Positions 1 through 7,244 of a DNA stretch of 52,525 nucleotides are shown in pieces. Position 1 is the stretch's first letter, and every line of letters starts with the position of its first letter. The notes under the pieces were generated by a model. That model had not been told where the DNA came from. It was given only the letters and a program-made list of their open reading frames with translations, and did no database searches. Made by a program: the position numbers and the translations under genes. Origin of the DNA: an uncultured Bacteroidales bacterium (lineage in GTDB: Bacteria > Bacteroidota > Bacteroidia > Bacteroidales > UBA932); the NCBI GenBank assembly GCA_946408295.1, contig CAMJRT010000001.1, forward strand, positions 1 to 52,525. Reading direction: 5' to 3'.

Positions 1-99
1 TCCAGCATCAGGGAGAGGGAGAACGCGAGGAAGGCCGGACTACTGGCCAAGAAACTGAAACGGAAGAATGGAAAGGAGAGCGCAAATACTACTGCATAG
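1..99 (+). CDS. 3' end of an unknown gene (partial)
   Basis: An open frame runs in from the window edge and stops at TAG 97-99. The visible 32 residues are very basic and probably helical (SSIRERENARKAGLLAKKLK, then KRKNGKESANTTA). The stop lies 30 bases inside the next gene, the kind of overlap seen all through this operon, so I read it as the tail of an upstream early gene. Too little is present to name a function. Confidence 0.4.
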   Translation, partial: SSIRERENARKAGLLAKKLKRKNGKESANTTA

Positions 100-970
100 A
101 GAGGATTGGATTTCCAACCCTACGATATTGTGGTTTTGGGCAAACGTCCTATTCATGGCCGACGAGAACGGGGTCGTGGAGACCTCGCTGTCCTTACTCG
201 CCCGAGACCTTCACCTTTCCGTCCAGCAGGTAAGAACTTGCATATCCAACATAGAGAGCAACAAACATCTAACACACCTGGCAACAAAGCAAGGAACAAA
301 GATAACTATCTGTGATTTCGCACGTTACAAAGGTGTCCAACAAACCGAGCAACACACCTATCAACAAACGAGCAACACACCTATCAACAAACGTAAAGAA
401 GTCCCCCTTGTTCCCCCTAATGGTTTCTCCCCTAACAACCCTACTTCCTTTACCCCCTATAATCCCCCTCAAGAAAAAGAGAAAGAATCTTCGTGTACTG
501 ACGTCCACGAAGATAAGAAACGGGACAAGCCCGTTTCCGCGCCCCCGGACCTTTCTTTCGTTTTGGACTTATGGAACTCCAGCGCGAAGCGGAGCGTGCC
601 GAAGATCCGGTCGCTCTCCCCGGCCAGGAAGGAGAAGGTGAAACTCCGAATCCGGGAGATGGGCGGGACGGAGAAGGCGAAGGAAACCCTCGCGGAATGT
701 TTCCGAAAAATCTCCGAATCGGACTTCTGCAACGGAGCGACCGGGAAATGGGTAGCCACCTTCGACTGGTTCTTCGAGAACGAGAAGAACTGGCTCAAGG
801 TCCTGGAAGGGAACTACGACAACAGGAAAGAAAAATCACAACTTGAAATACTCGCAGAGAACGTAGCAAAAGCAGACGCATATTATGAACAACGATACCA
901 TGGATACGGGGGCGCAAGTCCCTATGGAGATCAGGCGGGAGGCTGGCCTTATGGTCCGGACGAACAATAG
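68..970 (+). CDS. Replication initiator (lambda-O-like, winged-helix N-terminus)
   Basis: A 300-aa protein. Residues 1-90 look like the winged-helix domain of phage replisome organisers (REDWISNPTILWFWANVLF, then LARDLHLSVQQVRTCISNIE, a typical HTH). Residues 95-160 are a low-complexity linker rich in Q, N, T and P. Residues 163-260 form a helical domain with aromatic residues (FVLDLWNSSA, GKWVATFDWFFENEKNW) as in the C-terminal part of phage O/DnaD-type initiators. It should bind the phage origin and recruit the helicase loader. The linker is encoded by DNA carrying repeated 18-bp iterons, as in lambda O, where the origin lies inside the gene. The start at 68 overlaps the preceding frame. 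Family-level call only. Confidence 0.7.
   Translation: MERRAQILLHREDWISNPTILWFWANVLFMADENGVVETSLSLLARDLHLSVQQVRTCISNIESNKHLTHLATKQGTKITICDFARYKGVQQTEQHTYQQTSNTPINKRKEVPLVPPNGFSPNNPTSFTPYNPPQEKEKESSCTDVHEDKKRDKPVSAPPDLSFVLDLWNSSAKRSVPKIRSLSPARKEKVKLRIREMGGTEKAKETLAECFRKISESDFCNGATGKWVATFDWFFENEKNWLKVLEGNYDNRKEKSQLEILAENVAKADAYYEQRYHGYGGASPYGDQAGGWPYGPDEQ
271..391 (+). repeat. Iteron cluster, candidate replication origin
   Basis: Three copies of AACACACCTATCAACAAA: 271-288 (GG in place of AT), 351-368 and 374-391. The last two lie in a perfect 23-bp tandem repeat (346-391). Because 23 is not a multiple of three, the repeat encodes different peptides in its two copies, so protein repetition does not explain it. 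A C/T-rich, locally AT-rich tract follows (about 400-475). Iterons inside the initiator gene next to a strand-asymmetric, easily melted tract is the arrangement of lambdoid origins. Confidence 0.5.
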
Positions 971-1463
971 GGTCGGCACGGCCGAGATGCTCGCCGCGCA
1001 TCTTCTCGACCCGAGCGTGCGAAGATACCGCGAAGGGAGCGAGGACCGCCGCAAGCAGTGGCTTTTCCGGCAGATCGGGGCGTGCTACTTCATCGCCCAC
1101 CAGAAACAGCCGTCATGGGATGCCATGACCATAGACACCGACATGCTCGACGCCTCCATGATGGAGGACGCGGTTGTGGCGAACCTTACGTCCGTGGAGA
1201 TACAGGACGCTTTCCGCGCCGGGGTGACGGGCGTGTACGGGGAGTTCTACGGGGTTACGCCGAAGTCCCTGCTCGGGTTCCTCAAATCCTACGTCACCTC
1301 CGAGAAGAAACTGGAGGCCCACCGGCTGATTACCAGGCGGCAGGAGAACGAGGACAAGGCGGCGAACGAGAGACTGTGGGCCGAGATTCAGGCGCAGAAG
1401 GCAAGGGGAATGTTCGTCCCTTCGTGGGGACAGGACTACAACTTCAAAGGCGACAAGAAATGA
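951..1463 (+). CDS. Early phage protein, possibly helicase-loader type
   Basis: A 170-aa protein beginning MVRTNNRVGTAEMLA. I chose ATG 951 because GGGAGG (937-942) sits 8 bases upstream and overlap with the initiator gene is then small; in-frame ATGs at 885 and 924 are also possible. It is mostly helical, with an aromatic segment (GVYGEFYGVTPKSLLGFLKS) and a charged C-terminal helix. Proteins with this kind of aromatic motif often follow the initiator gene in Bacteroidales phages. A role in loading the replicative helicase fits the position, but no ATPase or other catalytic motif is visible. Confidence 0.6.
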   Translation: MVRTNNRVGTAEMLAAHLLDPSVRRYREGSEDRRKQWLFRQIGACYFIAHQKQPSWDAMTIDTDMLDASMMEDAVVANLTSVEIQDAFRAGVTGVYGEFYGVTPKSLLGFLKSYVTSEKKLEAHRLITRRQENEDKAANERLWAEIQAQKARGMFVPSWGQDYNFKGDKK

Positions 1464-1654
1464 CCTACACCGTCACGGTCTATTATCCCGGGAAGGGTCG
1501 TTTTCAGGGCGGGTATATGGTTTCCAGCCTTACCTTCCGGGACGAGAAGAAAGCGAGGGACCATTATACGGATATGCTCCTTCGTTATCCGAACTACAAT
1601 GTTGAACTCAATAAAACACAGACCAATGAAACAGAAACAAAAGACAAGCACTAA
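1460..1654 (+). CDS. Small hypothetical protein (64 aa)
   Basis: Starts at the ATGA overlapping the stop of the previous gene, so translational coupling is likely. The protein starts MTYTVTVYYPGKGRFQGGYM, a beta-rich segment, followed by one amphipathic helix (RDEKKARDHYTDMLLRYP) and a polar T/N/K tail. It resembles small single-domain phage proteins of unknown role; I do not recognise a family. Confidence 0.6.
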   Translation: MTYTVTVYYPGKGRFQGGYMVSSLTFRDEKKARDHYTDMLLRYPNYNVELNKTQTNETETKDKH

Positions 1655-1877
1655 TCTCGCCGGCTGGGCGAACGCCCTTGTATTCGCCGGGGCAATCCTT
1701 ATCATCCTGTCATTTTTTGGCTGGATTTTCTCCGATGATTCCGTCGCTACGGAACTCTGCATGGGCATCCTGTTCATCTTCGCATCCCCTGTCGTGCGCG
1801 GATTAGCCGTGCTGGTCCAGAACGCTGAGGAGCAAATCGAGGCGAGGGAAAATGCTGAAAAGGAGGATGTGATATGA
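1626..1877 (+). CDS. Small membrane protein, two TM segments
   Basis: Begins MKQKQKTSTNLAGW at ATG 1626; an in-frame ATG at 1599 would add nine residues but overlap the previous gene more. Two hydrophobic segments are clear, ALVFAGAILIILSFFGWIF and a second around CMGILFIFASPVV, followed by an acidic coiled tail (QNAEEQIEARENAEKED). It should sit in the inner membrane with the tail in the cytoplasm. No lysis context is nearby, so I do not call it a holin. AAGGAGG near its 3' end serves the next gene. Confidence 0.6.
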   Translation: MKQKQKTSTNLAGWANALVFAGAILIILSFFGWIFSDDSVATELCMGILFIFASPVVRGLAVLVQNAEEQIEARENAEKEDVI

Positions 1878-2236
1878 AACTCTACACGATTGAAGTCTGC
1901 GCCCTCGGCACGGTCTGGGAGCGCGATGTGAACTGCCCGATGTATTGGCGTGGCAGCGGTGTCTATGATGTGGACCATGAGGTTTACCGCGAGTTCCGTT
2001 TTTTCGTGAGCGCGGAGGGCCTTGACCGGGCCTTGAAACTCATTTCCGAGTGGTGGGATAAGAACGACCCGTACTGGTGCAGCCTTGACGCGGTGTTCTA
2101 CGACCCGTCCACGATTGAGGAAAAGGACGACCCGGAGGACGGGGAGGTTGAGGAGGTCTATGAGACCGATTCCGACTATTGCGAGCCTGTATTTTCCGAT
2201 GATGTACCGGAGAGGTATAGCGTTGAGGTAGAATGA
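1874..2236 (+). CDS. Acidic hypothetical protein (120 aa)
   Basis: ATGA overlap with the preceding stop and a strong AAGGAGG about nine bases upstream fix the start at 1874. The N-terminal two thirds are a compact alpha/beta region (YTIEVCALGTVWERDVNCPM, then LDRALKLISEWWDKNDPYW). The C-terminus is a long acidic tail (EEKDDPEDGEVEEVYETDSD). Highly acidic small early phage proteins are often DNA mimics or inhibitors of host proteins, but nothing here proves that. Family not recognised. Confidence 0.6.
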   Translation: MKLYTIEVCALGTVWERDVNCPMYWRGSGVYDVDHEVYREFRFFVSAEGLDRALKLISEWWDKNDPYWCSLDAVFYDPSTIEEKDDPEDGEVEEVYETDSDYCEPVFSDDVPERYSVEVE

Positions 2237-2237
2237 A

Positions 2238-2414
2238 ATGAGCAAGAACAAAGATTTTAAATACCGAGCCGTTTGCCCCCATTGTAATAAAGGGTTTGAC
2301 ACAAGGCACGAAGGGTTTAATTATTGGGGGCAAATCATTTGTGCAGATTGCTATCATAAGATGGTGCGGTACAATGAAATGAATGACTATCGGAAGGAGT
2401 TACGAACTCATTAA
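2238..2414 (+). CDS. Small zinc-ribbon protein (58 aa)
   Basis: Translates to MSKNKDFKYRAVCPHCNKGF and onward with a second pair ICADC, giving Cys13-x2-Cys16 and Cys35-x2-Cys38, a classic zinc-ribbon spacing. The last 20 residues are polar and helical. The gene starts two bases after the previous stop. Such mini zinc ribbons are common in early phage operons and probably bind nucleic acid or a host protein; the target cannot be told from sequence. Confidence 0.6.
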   Translation: MSKNKDFKYRAVCPHCNKGFDTRHEGFNYWGQIICADCYHKMVRYNEMNDYRKELRTH

Positions 2415-2438
2415 CTTTCGGCCCTAAATGGTTAAGAT

Positions 2439-2552
2439 ATGAATGATTTAGGAGACATCGCTTTTTTTATTTCTTTTTGGTCGGTACTCGTACTTATATT
2501 TTTAGAGTTGAGAGCAATAAGAAAGAATATGGAAAAGAATAAGAGGAAGTAA
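2439..2552 (+). CDS. Single-TM micropeptide (37 aa)
   Basis: MNDLGDIAFFISFWSVLVLI begins it: a short acidic N-terminus, one transmembrane helix of about 20 residues, then a basic tail (RAIRKNMEKNKRK). The positive tail predicts N-out/C-in topology. It sits alone in an AT-rich gap of the right size between two genes on the same strand. Function unknown. Confidence 0.45.
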   Translation: MNDLGDIAFFISFWSVLVLIFLELRAIRKNMEKNKRK

Positions 2553-2570
2553 ACCCCAAATAACTGACTT

Positions 2571-3626
2571 ATGGACTACGAAAAAGCATATAAAGCCGTA
2601 TTGCAAACGGCGAAACAATGGATTAAGGACGGATGCGCGGACAAGGAGAAGATATGCCTTGAATGTGTGTTCCCCGAACTCCGCGAGAGCGAGGACGAGA
2701 GGATAAGGAGAACATTGGTCGAGTATTTCGGCCCAAAAGTCCAACTTGACTTTGTAAGAGGTGTTCCGATACAAAAGATTCGAGATTGGCTCGAAAAGCA
2801 GAAAGAGCAGCCAGTATCGGCAGCAAAAGAGGCTCTTATAAGAGCCGGATTGAAACCGTACAAAGATGGAAATAAATGGTGTATCCTTGCCGGTGATAAT
2901 ATCCAAGAGGGAATCTGTGGGTTTGGTGATACCATTGATGAGGCCCTTTATCAATTCCTATTGGAAGTTCTCGAAAAGCAGAAAGAGCAGAAGCAAACTG
3001 ACTTGCCAGCCGGCTTCTACTACATCGACCTGAATGGAAACCGCTATTACTCCAAAGAGTTCCGTTACGGAGATATGAAGTTGAAGGTGGGAGAGCAGAA
3101 GCCCGTGCTTACTGCAAAAGAGGCTTGGAAAGAAATGAGGCTTGAGGTCTATGCTCAGGCATCTGGCAATCGCCATGAGCCAAATTATTCTGATGATTCC
3201 ACGAAGATGTTTTCACTTTGCGACATAGACGAAATCTTCGAGAAAATCGGTAATTCTACTGTTGAGCAGAAGCCCGCTTGGAGCGAGGATATTATTCGTA
3301 AAGCCGTTAAAGAGATTGGGCTAACCCAGCATCAAATAGATTGGTTCAAAACTAATGTATTCCCGCCAAAGCAAGAGTGGAGCGAGGAGGATGAAAAGAT
3401 GCTTACCGATATTTCTTGGGCAATAAGGTATTGCGCCTATGACGACAAAAAGAAAAAACGAGTACACGATTGGTTTATAAATCGCCTCGAATCCCTTCGT
3501 CCCCCTTTCAAACCCAGCGAGGAGCAGATGAAGGCGTTGCAACACGCCATTGATGCTTGCGAAAGCGAGTGGGCATACCAAGATGATGAACTTCGGAGTT
3601 TACTTAACGACCTCAAAAAGTTATAG
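2571..3626 (+). CDS. Modular gut-phage protein with WSEED/KPSEEQ repeats
   Basis: A 351-aa mosaic. Residues 30-80 carry the CVFPELRESEDERIRRTLVE unit and end in DWLEKQKEQ. Residues about 88-130 hold a module with KPYKDGNKWC and GICGFGDTIDEALYQF. Repeated WSEED-like units (PAWSEDI, EWSEEDEKM) follow, then a C-terminal KPSEEQMKALQHAIDACESE unit. This unit grammar recurs in hypothetical proteins of Bacteroides-group gut phages; its function is unknown, though protein-protein interaction is plausible. The CGFG module is shared with the gene at 3937. Base composition is more AT-rich than in the flanking late genes. Confidence 0.65.
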   Translation: MDYEKAYKAVLQTAKQWIKDGCADKEKICLECVFPELRESEDERIRRTLVEYFGPKVQLDFVRGVPIQKIRDWLEKQKEQPVSAAKEALIRAGLKPYKDGNKWCILAGDNIQEGICGFGDTIDEALYQFLLEVLEKQKEQKQTDLPAGFYYIDLNGNRYYSKEFRYGDMKLKVGEQKPVLTAKEAWKEMRLEVYAQASGNRHEPNYSDDSTKMFSLCDIDEIFEKIGNSTVEQKPAWSEDIIRKAVKEIGLTQHQIDWFKTNVFPPKQEWSEEDEKMLTDISWAIRYCAYDDKKKKRVHDWFINRLESLRPPFKPSEEQMKALQHAIDACESEWAYQDDELRSLLNDLKKL

Positions 3627-3628
3627 CC

Positions 3629-3700
3629 ATGACAAACGCAGAACTTTTGGCCAAGATAAAGGCCGAGGTTGAAAGGCTGAAAAACTACGCGGAGGAATAG
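3629..3700 (+). CDS. Micropeptide of 23 aa, possibly a gene remnant
   Basis: Reads MTNAELLAKIKAEVERLKNY then AEE, one amphipathic helix. It begins two bases after the preceding stop and ends two bases before the next start, and its last codons contain the GGAGG site for that gene. It may be a genuine leader peptide, or the amino end of a larger modular protein truncated by recombination; helices like this are common at module borders in these phages. Confidence 0.35.
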   Translation: MTNAELLAKIKAEVERLKNYAEE

Positions 3701-3702
3701 AT

Positions 3703-3933
3703 ATGCACTATGATAAAGGGTCACAACTAACAGTCGGTAAACTGAAAGAATATCTTGCCCACATTCCAGATAATGTGAAAGTAGTAGTTGGAATTGGAGC
3801 TGAAACAGCACCATTGCATTATCTATTGAATCAAAGCGGAGAACTCGTTCTTCATCCAGACTGCTATATGCAAAACGCAACAGAAACTAATATAAAAACC
3901 GTATTAAGTTTTAACGCAAGAAAGGAGGAATAA
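3703..3933 (+). CDS. Small hypothetical protein (76 aa)
   Basis: MHYDKGSQLTVGKLKEYLAH opens with a helix, followed by beta strands (NVKVVVGIGAE) and a C-terminal strand. The pattern 'sets up a limit, then predicts strands with D-N-V-K-V-V-V' is common in small gut-phage proteins of unknown function. A GGAGG ribosome site (about 3691-3695) lies eight bases upstream and favours this start. Confidence 0.6.
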   Translation: MHYDKGSQLTVGKLKEYLAHIPDNVKVVVGIGAETAPLHYLLNQSGELVLHPDCYMQNATETNIKTVLSFNARKEE

Positions 3934-3936
3934 TAA

Positions 3937-4863
3937 ATGGAAAGAGAGACATTGTTGAACATTCTCACAGGTCAATATGGAGAAATACTCGAAACTCACG
4001 CTATGTGGCAGTGTATTGCCTCACTTGGTATTAAACCGTTCAAGGACGGGAATATGTGGTGCTATCTCTACGGTGATAACATTCAAGAAGGCATCTGTGG
4101 TTTTGGCGAAACAATATACAAGGCTGCGTGGGACTTCTATTCCAACATCAAAATAGAAGAATTTAGAAAAGAAATAGCCATGGCAAACACCAAAATCATA
4201 GATTGTACTACTTGCAAGTATGGATACGAAAATGAACGATTAGGCATTCCAATGTGCCATCACCCTAAAAGATTTTCCGAGGACTGCGTAAACTTTAATA
4301 TGTACGAAGAAAAAGAAATTAAAGAATCGGAAAAGCCGATTAATCTTGACGATGCGATGAAAGAACTTGACGAGAAGATTGCATTGGTCAAGGAACGTGG
4401 GACTTGGGATGGTGTAGATGTTGATAAGTACATGGATGAGGTAAGAGGCAGAGAGCCGGAAAAGCCGATGAATCTGGAGGAAGAAATCCACAACTACAAC
4501 AAAGAAAGGTTTGATGAATACTTCCCAGAGCAAGATGGGGACTTTATCAGCGAGGTTGATTTTATGACTTGCTTGGATAGAGTCGCCCGCCACTTCGCCC
4601 AATGGCAGAGGGAGCAGATGATGAAAGAAGGGCTGGATGCAGTAAAAAGCGGACAATCCGACAAGATTGAAAAGACTATCGCAGGCGTGTTTGTCAAGTA
4701 TGGAATGGATAAGCAGAAGGAGATAATGATGAAGGGTGCAGTAGAGAAAACTGTAGTTCAAATAACCAGAAAACGCACTCCAGTTGTTATGCTTACCCTT
4801 GATGCAAACGAATATAAAGACGGTGATAAAGTCAAAGTGATTATCTGTAAAAAGGAGGGCTAA
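3937..4863 (+). CDS. Modular phage protein: CGFG module plus Cys cluster
   Basis: 308 aa, preceded by AAGGAGG. Residues 28-68 hold the same module as the 2571 gene (KPFKDGNMWC, GDNIQEGICGFGETI). Residues 90-117 hold a possible zinc site: Cys90, Cys93, Cys107 and Cys117. The centre is acidic and helical with repeated EKPINLDDA / EKPMNLEEE units, followed by a region typical of phage proteins of unknown role (FMTCLDRVARHFAQWQREQM). The C-terminus forms short beta strands. It looks assembled from interchangeable modules. No catalytic motif is visible. Confidence 0.65.
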   Translation: MERETLLNILTGQYGEILETHAMWQCIASLGIKPFKDGNMWCYLYGDNIQEGICGFGETIYKAAWDFYSNIKIEEFRKEIAMANTKIIDCTTCKYGYENERLGIPMCHHPKRFSEDCVNFNMYEEKEIKESEKPINLDDAMKELDEKIALVKERGTWDGVDVDKYMDEVRGREPEKPMNLEEEIHNYNKERFDEYFPEQDGDFISEVDFMTCLDRVARHFAQWQREQMMKEGLDAVKSGQSDKIEKTIAGVFVKYGMDKQKEIMMKGAVEKTVVQITRKRTPVVMLTLDANEYKDGDKVKVIICKKEG

Positions 4864-4865
4864 AT

Positions 4866-5036
4866 ATGGAACTGTTAATAGTGTATTACCTATTTAGCCT
4901 TTTCTTTGTGGTTGGCTGTACTAAATGGGAAAGTTTTGAAAACAAGTTCGGCAGATTAGCATATTTCATTCTGATTGTCATACCAACATGTTGGGTAATG
5001 CTTCCGTTAATCCTTGGAGAAAACTATAAATTATAA
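4866..5036 (+). CDS. Small membrane protein, two TM segments (56 aa)
   Basis: Translates as two hydrophobic helices (MELLIVYYLFSLFFVVGC and LAYFILIVIPTCWVMLPLIL) joined by a polar loop. GGAGG with good spacing (4855-4859) precedes the ATG at 4866. The size matches holin-like or inhibitor-type membrane peptides, but it lies in the early block, away from the lysis genes. Confidence 0.5.
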   Translation: MELLIVYYLFSLFFVVGCTKWESFENKFGRLAYFILIVIPTCWVMLPLILGENYKL

Positions 5037-5055
5037 ATAAAAAGGAGGGGAAAGA

Positions 5056-5148
5056 ATGAACACTCACTTGCTGTGGGCAATTTACTTCTTCGAGGTAGTG
5101 ATTGCCATTCTACTTTGGAAAATCTACGATAAACTTGATAAGAAATGA
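5056..5148 (+). CDS. Single-TM micropeptide (30 aa)
   Basis: MNTHLLWAIYFFEVVIAILL followed by WKIYDKLDKK: one transmembrane helix and a basic C-terminal tail. GGAGGGG (5044-5050) lies five bases before the ATG, and the stop overlaps the next start as ATGA. The strong ribosome site and coupling support it as a real gene. Function unknown. Confidence 0.5.
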   Translation: MNTHLLWAIYFFEVVIAILLWKIYDKLDKK

Positions 5149-5471
5149 ACGAACTCGGAAATGGCCCGTGGGACAAGAACTACAAGCCCAGCGGGATTAG
5201 CAAAGCAGAAGACGCCGCATTGAAGGCATATCCAAATATACTGTTCCCATTCACGCCACTCGACCTTAATGCGTATCGCAGGGGGGCATTTATAAATGGC
5301 TACGAAACCGCCGAGAAAGACCTCGCGCTGACATGGGAGGATATGAAGGAGATAGTCCGTATCGCCGATACAATGATGGACTTCGACCCGCACAACAGGC
5401 CCGAATGGATGGAAAGCGACAAGGCATATTACACCGAAGTTCTCAAAAGATTCAAGGAGACGAAACAATGA
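5145..5471 (+). CDS. Hypothetical protein (108 aa)
   Basis: ATGA-coupled to the micropeptide before it and to the Cys-rich protein after it. The sequence is soluble and helical, with an aromatic N-terminus (GNGPWDKNYKPSGISKAEDA) and a later helix (LTWEDMKEIVRIADTMMDF). The AFINGYETAEKDL motif is often seen in small gut-phage proteins of unknown function. Confidence 0.6.
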   Translation: MNELGNGPWDKNYKPSGISKAEDAALKAYPNILFPFTPLDLNAYRRGAFINGYETAEKDLALTWEDMKEIVRIADTMMDFDPHNRPEWMESDKAYYTEVLKRFKETKQ

Positions 5472-5641
5472 CCAAGACTAACTACCTACTCTGCCAGGGC
5501 GACGCATGCCCGTTACGAATGACTTGCAACAGGCACCAAGAATGGCTCAACAACGAGGACGACGAGGCCCCCGAAATGAACCCGGACTACCACGAAGGCG
5601 AATGTGTGTTCTATGTAGCGATGGAATACTATGGCGGATAA
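5468..5641 (+). CDS. Small Cys-rich protein (57 aa)
   Basis: MTKTNYLLCQGDACPLRMTC opens the protein, giving Cys9, Cys14 and Cys20 with a fourth Cys at 47 (HEGECVFYVAMEYYGG). Four cysteines in 57 residues suggest one zinc or iron-sulphur site. The start is set by ATGA overlap with the upstream gene, and the end overlaps the next gene by 11 bases. Confidence 0.55.
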   Translation: MTKTNYLLCQGDACPLRMTCNRHQEWLNNEDDEAPEMNPDYHEGECVFYVAMEYYGG

Positions 5642-6143
5642 GACACGCAGCGACATCAATGCCGCAGCCGCGAAAGCGGCGGACAGGGACATACATTCAT
5701 CCACCATCCCGAACGAAATCAAACTCATGATCCAGATGGCCAACGGATGCCAGGCGGTCGTGGAGGACACCTTCAACCGGATAAAGGGCGTGTATGCCAA
5801 ACACGGATTCCGTCCAACCAATGACAACGAGATCCTCAAAGGTCTCACGGACTACTGCAAGGCGGTGAAGGCCGCCGGCTGGCACTTCTTCAACAAGATT
5901 GAACCGCTCATAGAGGACGCGACCTTCTACGCGGGCGACGATGAGGAAATGACCGGCGCCCAGCGCTATGACGCCTTCAACGGCGCCGCCAACATCGGCG
6001 TCCGCCTCCTCATGCTCTACGCGGACCGCGTATGCGACGAGGAGACCTACGCCAGACTGTTCAAGACTCTGCGGCAGATGCCGACCAGGGGAATCTTCTC
6101 AGACGCCGACATAGCACGATTCACTAACAACGGGAAACGATAA
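5631..6143 (+). CDS. Hypothetical helical phage protein (170 aa)
   Basis: Begins MADKTRSDINAAAAKAADRD and is almost wholly helical, with an amphipathic core (DYCKAVKAAGWHFFNKIEPL) and a hydrophobic helix (ANIGVRLLMLYADRVC). No transmembrane segment or metal site is seen. It overlaps both neighbours, so it is a core member of the early operon. Family not recognised. Confidence 0.6.
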   Translation: MADKTRSDINAAAAKAADRDIHSSTIPNEIKLMIQMANGCQAVVEDTFNRIKGVYAKHGFRPTNDNEILKGLTDYCKAVKAAGWHFFNKIEPLIEDATFYAGDDEEMTGAQRYDAFNGAANIGVRLLMLYADRVCDEETYARLFKTLRQMPTRGIFSDADIARFTNNGKR

Positions 6144-6481
6144 TGAAAAACGAAAACGAAATGCTGCCTATGATGGTGAAGTGGTTCCGGGAGAACTACC
6201 CGGAAATCGCTCCGCTCATGGTGTACGTCCCGCGCGCAAACAAGACACTCGAGAAGAAGGGCGCGTCATGGGGCAGTGCGGACATCATCATCCTCTACCC
6301 TACCAACGGCTATCACTCCCTATGCCTCCAGGTACTCGCCCGTACCGAACGGAACTCCGACTGCCACAAGCGGTGGAGGGTCCTCGTGGAGAACGAGAAG
6401 AACAAGTGCGTCACGATCCGGGACTTCGAGGGGTTCGCCAACGCGGTGGAGGATTACTTAAGCGATTCGCCCTATGCCTGA
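6143..6481 (+). CDS. VRR-NUC-like protein with degenerate active site
   Basis: The 112-aa sequence follows the phage VRR-NUC layout: an N-terminal helix (MVKWFRENYP), a central GASWGSADIIILYPTNGYHS segment where the family usually has G-x-PD-l followed by a loop, then a strand, and a C-terminal helix (FANAVEDYL). Asp47 of the nuclease core is present, but the next strand reads LCLQVLA where active enzymes have an E-x-K, so Glu is Gln63 and Lys is Leu65. If the alignment is right it binds branched DNA without cutting it, or uses other residues. The family call is tentative. Confidence 0.5.
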   Translation: MKNENEMLPMMVKWFRENYPEIAPLMVYVPRANKTLEKKGASWGSADIIILYPTNGYHSLCLQVLARTERNSDCHKRWRVLVENEKNKCVTIRDFEGFANAVEDYLSDSPYA

Positions 6482-6704
6482 AATCAAGGGTGAAATCATC
6501 TTCGCCTTCTCACAGGAAGGAGACCAATTTCACGTTTACTACGATGAATATCTCGCGCAGGGGCCTGGTTTCAACCGCGTGGCCGGCGCAATCTTCAAAC
6601 TGATGCAGGAGTATCCGGAACTGATAGAGGAAATCCTCCAGGCCGCATTGAAGGCATCGGAAGACCTTTCAAAACCATTCAACAATATCCTCAATGAAAA
6701 CTAA
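6474..6704 (+). CDS. Small hypothetical protein (76 aa)
   Basis: Short beta segment (GEIIFAFSQEGDQFHVYYDE) followed by an amphipathic helix ending EILQAALKASEDLSKPF. Overlaps the end of the VRR-NUC-like gene by eight bases and the start of the next by eleven. No family recognised. Confidence 0.55.
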   Translation: MPEIKGEIIFAFSQEGDQFHVYYDEYLAQGPGFNRVAGAIFKLMQEYPELIEEILQAALKASEDLSKPFNNILNEN

Positions 6705-6981
6705 ACCCAATTTCCTCGTGTCCGACGAGGAGTTCACAGGACTTCGGGACGGATCATCCCACCTGTTCACCATGCCCCTCAACGAGAAGAACCTCCGCTG
6801 TCTCCCGAAGGCTTACGAGGACGCGACGGGTACGGTCCTTATCTTCCCGAAGAAGGAGTGTCCCAGGGAGTTCTCCTTCCGGACGAAGAACGGCCGGGAG
6901 ACATGCTCCCGGGAGGTCGTGAACATCATGGCCTACAAGATGGAGGACGGAAGTGAAATCATAAAGGTCCGGTTGAAATGA
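6694..6981 (+). CDS. Hypothetical protein (95 aa)
   Basis: MKTKPNFLVSDEEFTGLRDG leads into an alternating strand/loop region with one Cys-Pro loop (FPKKECPREFSFRTKNG) and ends in two strands. It looks like a small beta-barrel or sandwich. It sits in the overlapping early operon, and its stop overlaps the next ATG. Function unknown. Confidence 0.55.
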   Translation: MKTKPNFLVSDEEFTGLRDGSSHLFTMPLNEKNLRCLPKAYEDATGTVLIFPKKECPREFSFRTKNGRETCSREVVNIMAYKMEDGSEIIKVRLK

Positions 6982-7244
6982 GACAGTCCCAGACATACCG
7001 CCGGAAGAAGTACTCCGACATGGAGATAGACCCCGACAAGTACGAGACCTACCGGAACGGCGTCGCTATCCGTATCCTTCGGCGGCATCGAGGCCGCATA
7101 TCCAGGCAGGACGCCTGGCAACTCGCGGCAATCCCCGCGTTCTTCATGTGGGTATTCCGTGGCCCGATCCATTCCTACAAGAAGATGAAGGTGGACCGCG
7201 CTATCCGCAGGAAACTCGCAGGGTCAAATAAACATCCCCGTTGA
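6978..7244 (+). CDS. Very basic hypothetical protein (88 aa)
   Basis: Rich in Arg and Lys throughout (MRQSQTYRRKKYSDMEIDPD, IRILRRHRGRISRQDAW), with a short hydrophobic centre (LAAIPAFFMWVF) and a basic tail. It may bind DNA or RNA, or sit at the membrane. It is the last gene of the early block. Its last 24 bases include the upstream half of the late promoter-like element for the 7271 operon. Confidence 0.5.
   Translation: MRQSQTYRRKKYSDMEIDPDKYETYRNGVAIRILRRHRGRISRQDAWQLAAIPAFFMWVFRGPIHSYKKMKVDRAIRRKLAGSNKHPR

Noticed and set aside
346..391. Tandem repeat considered as the start of a CRISPR array
   Set aside because: The two units are directly adjacent with no spacers and lie inside a coding gene.
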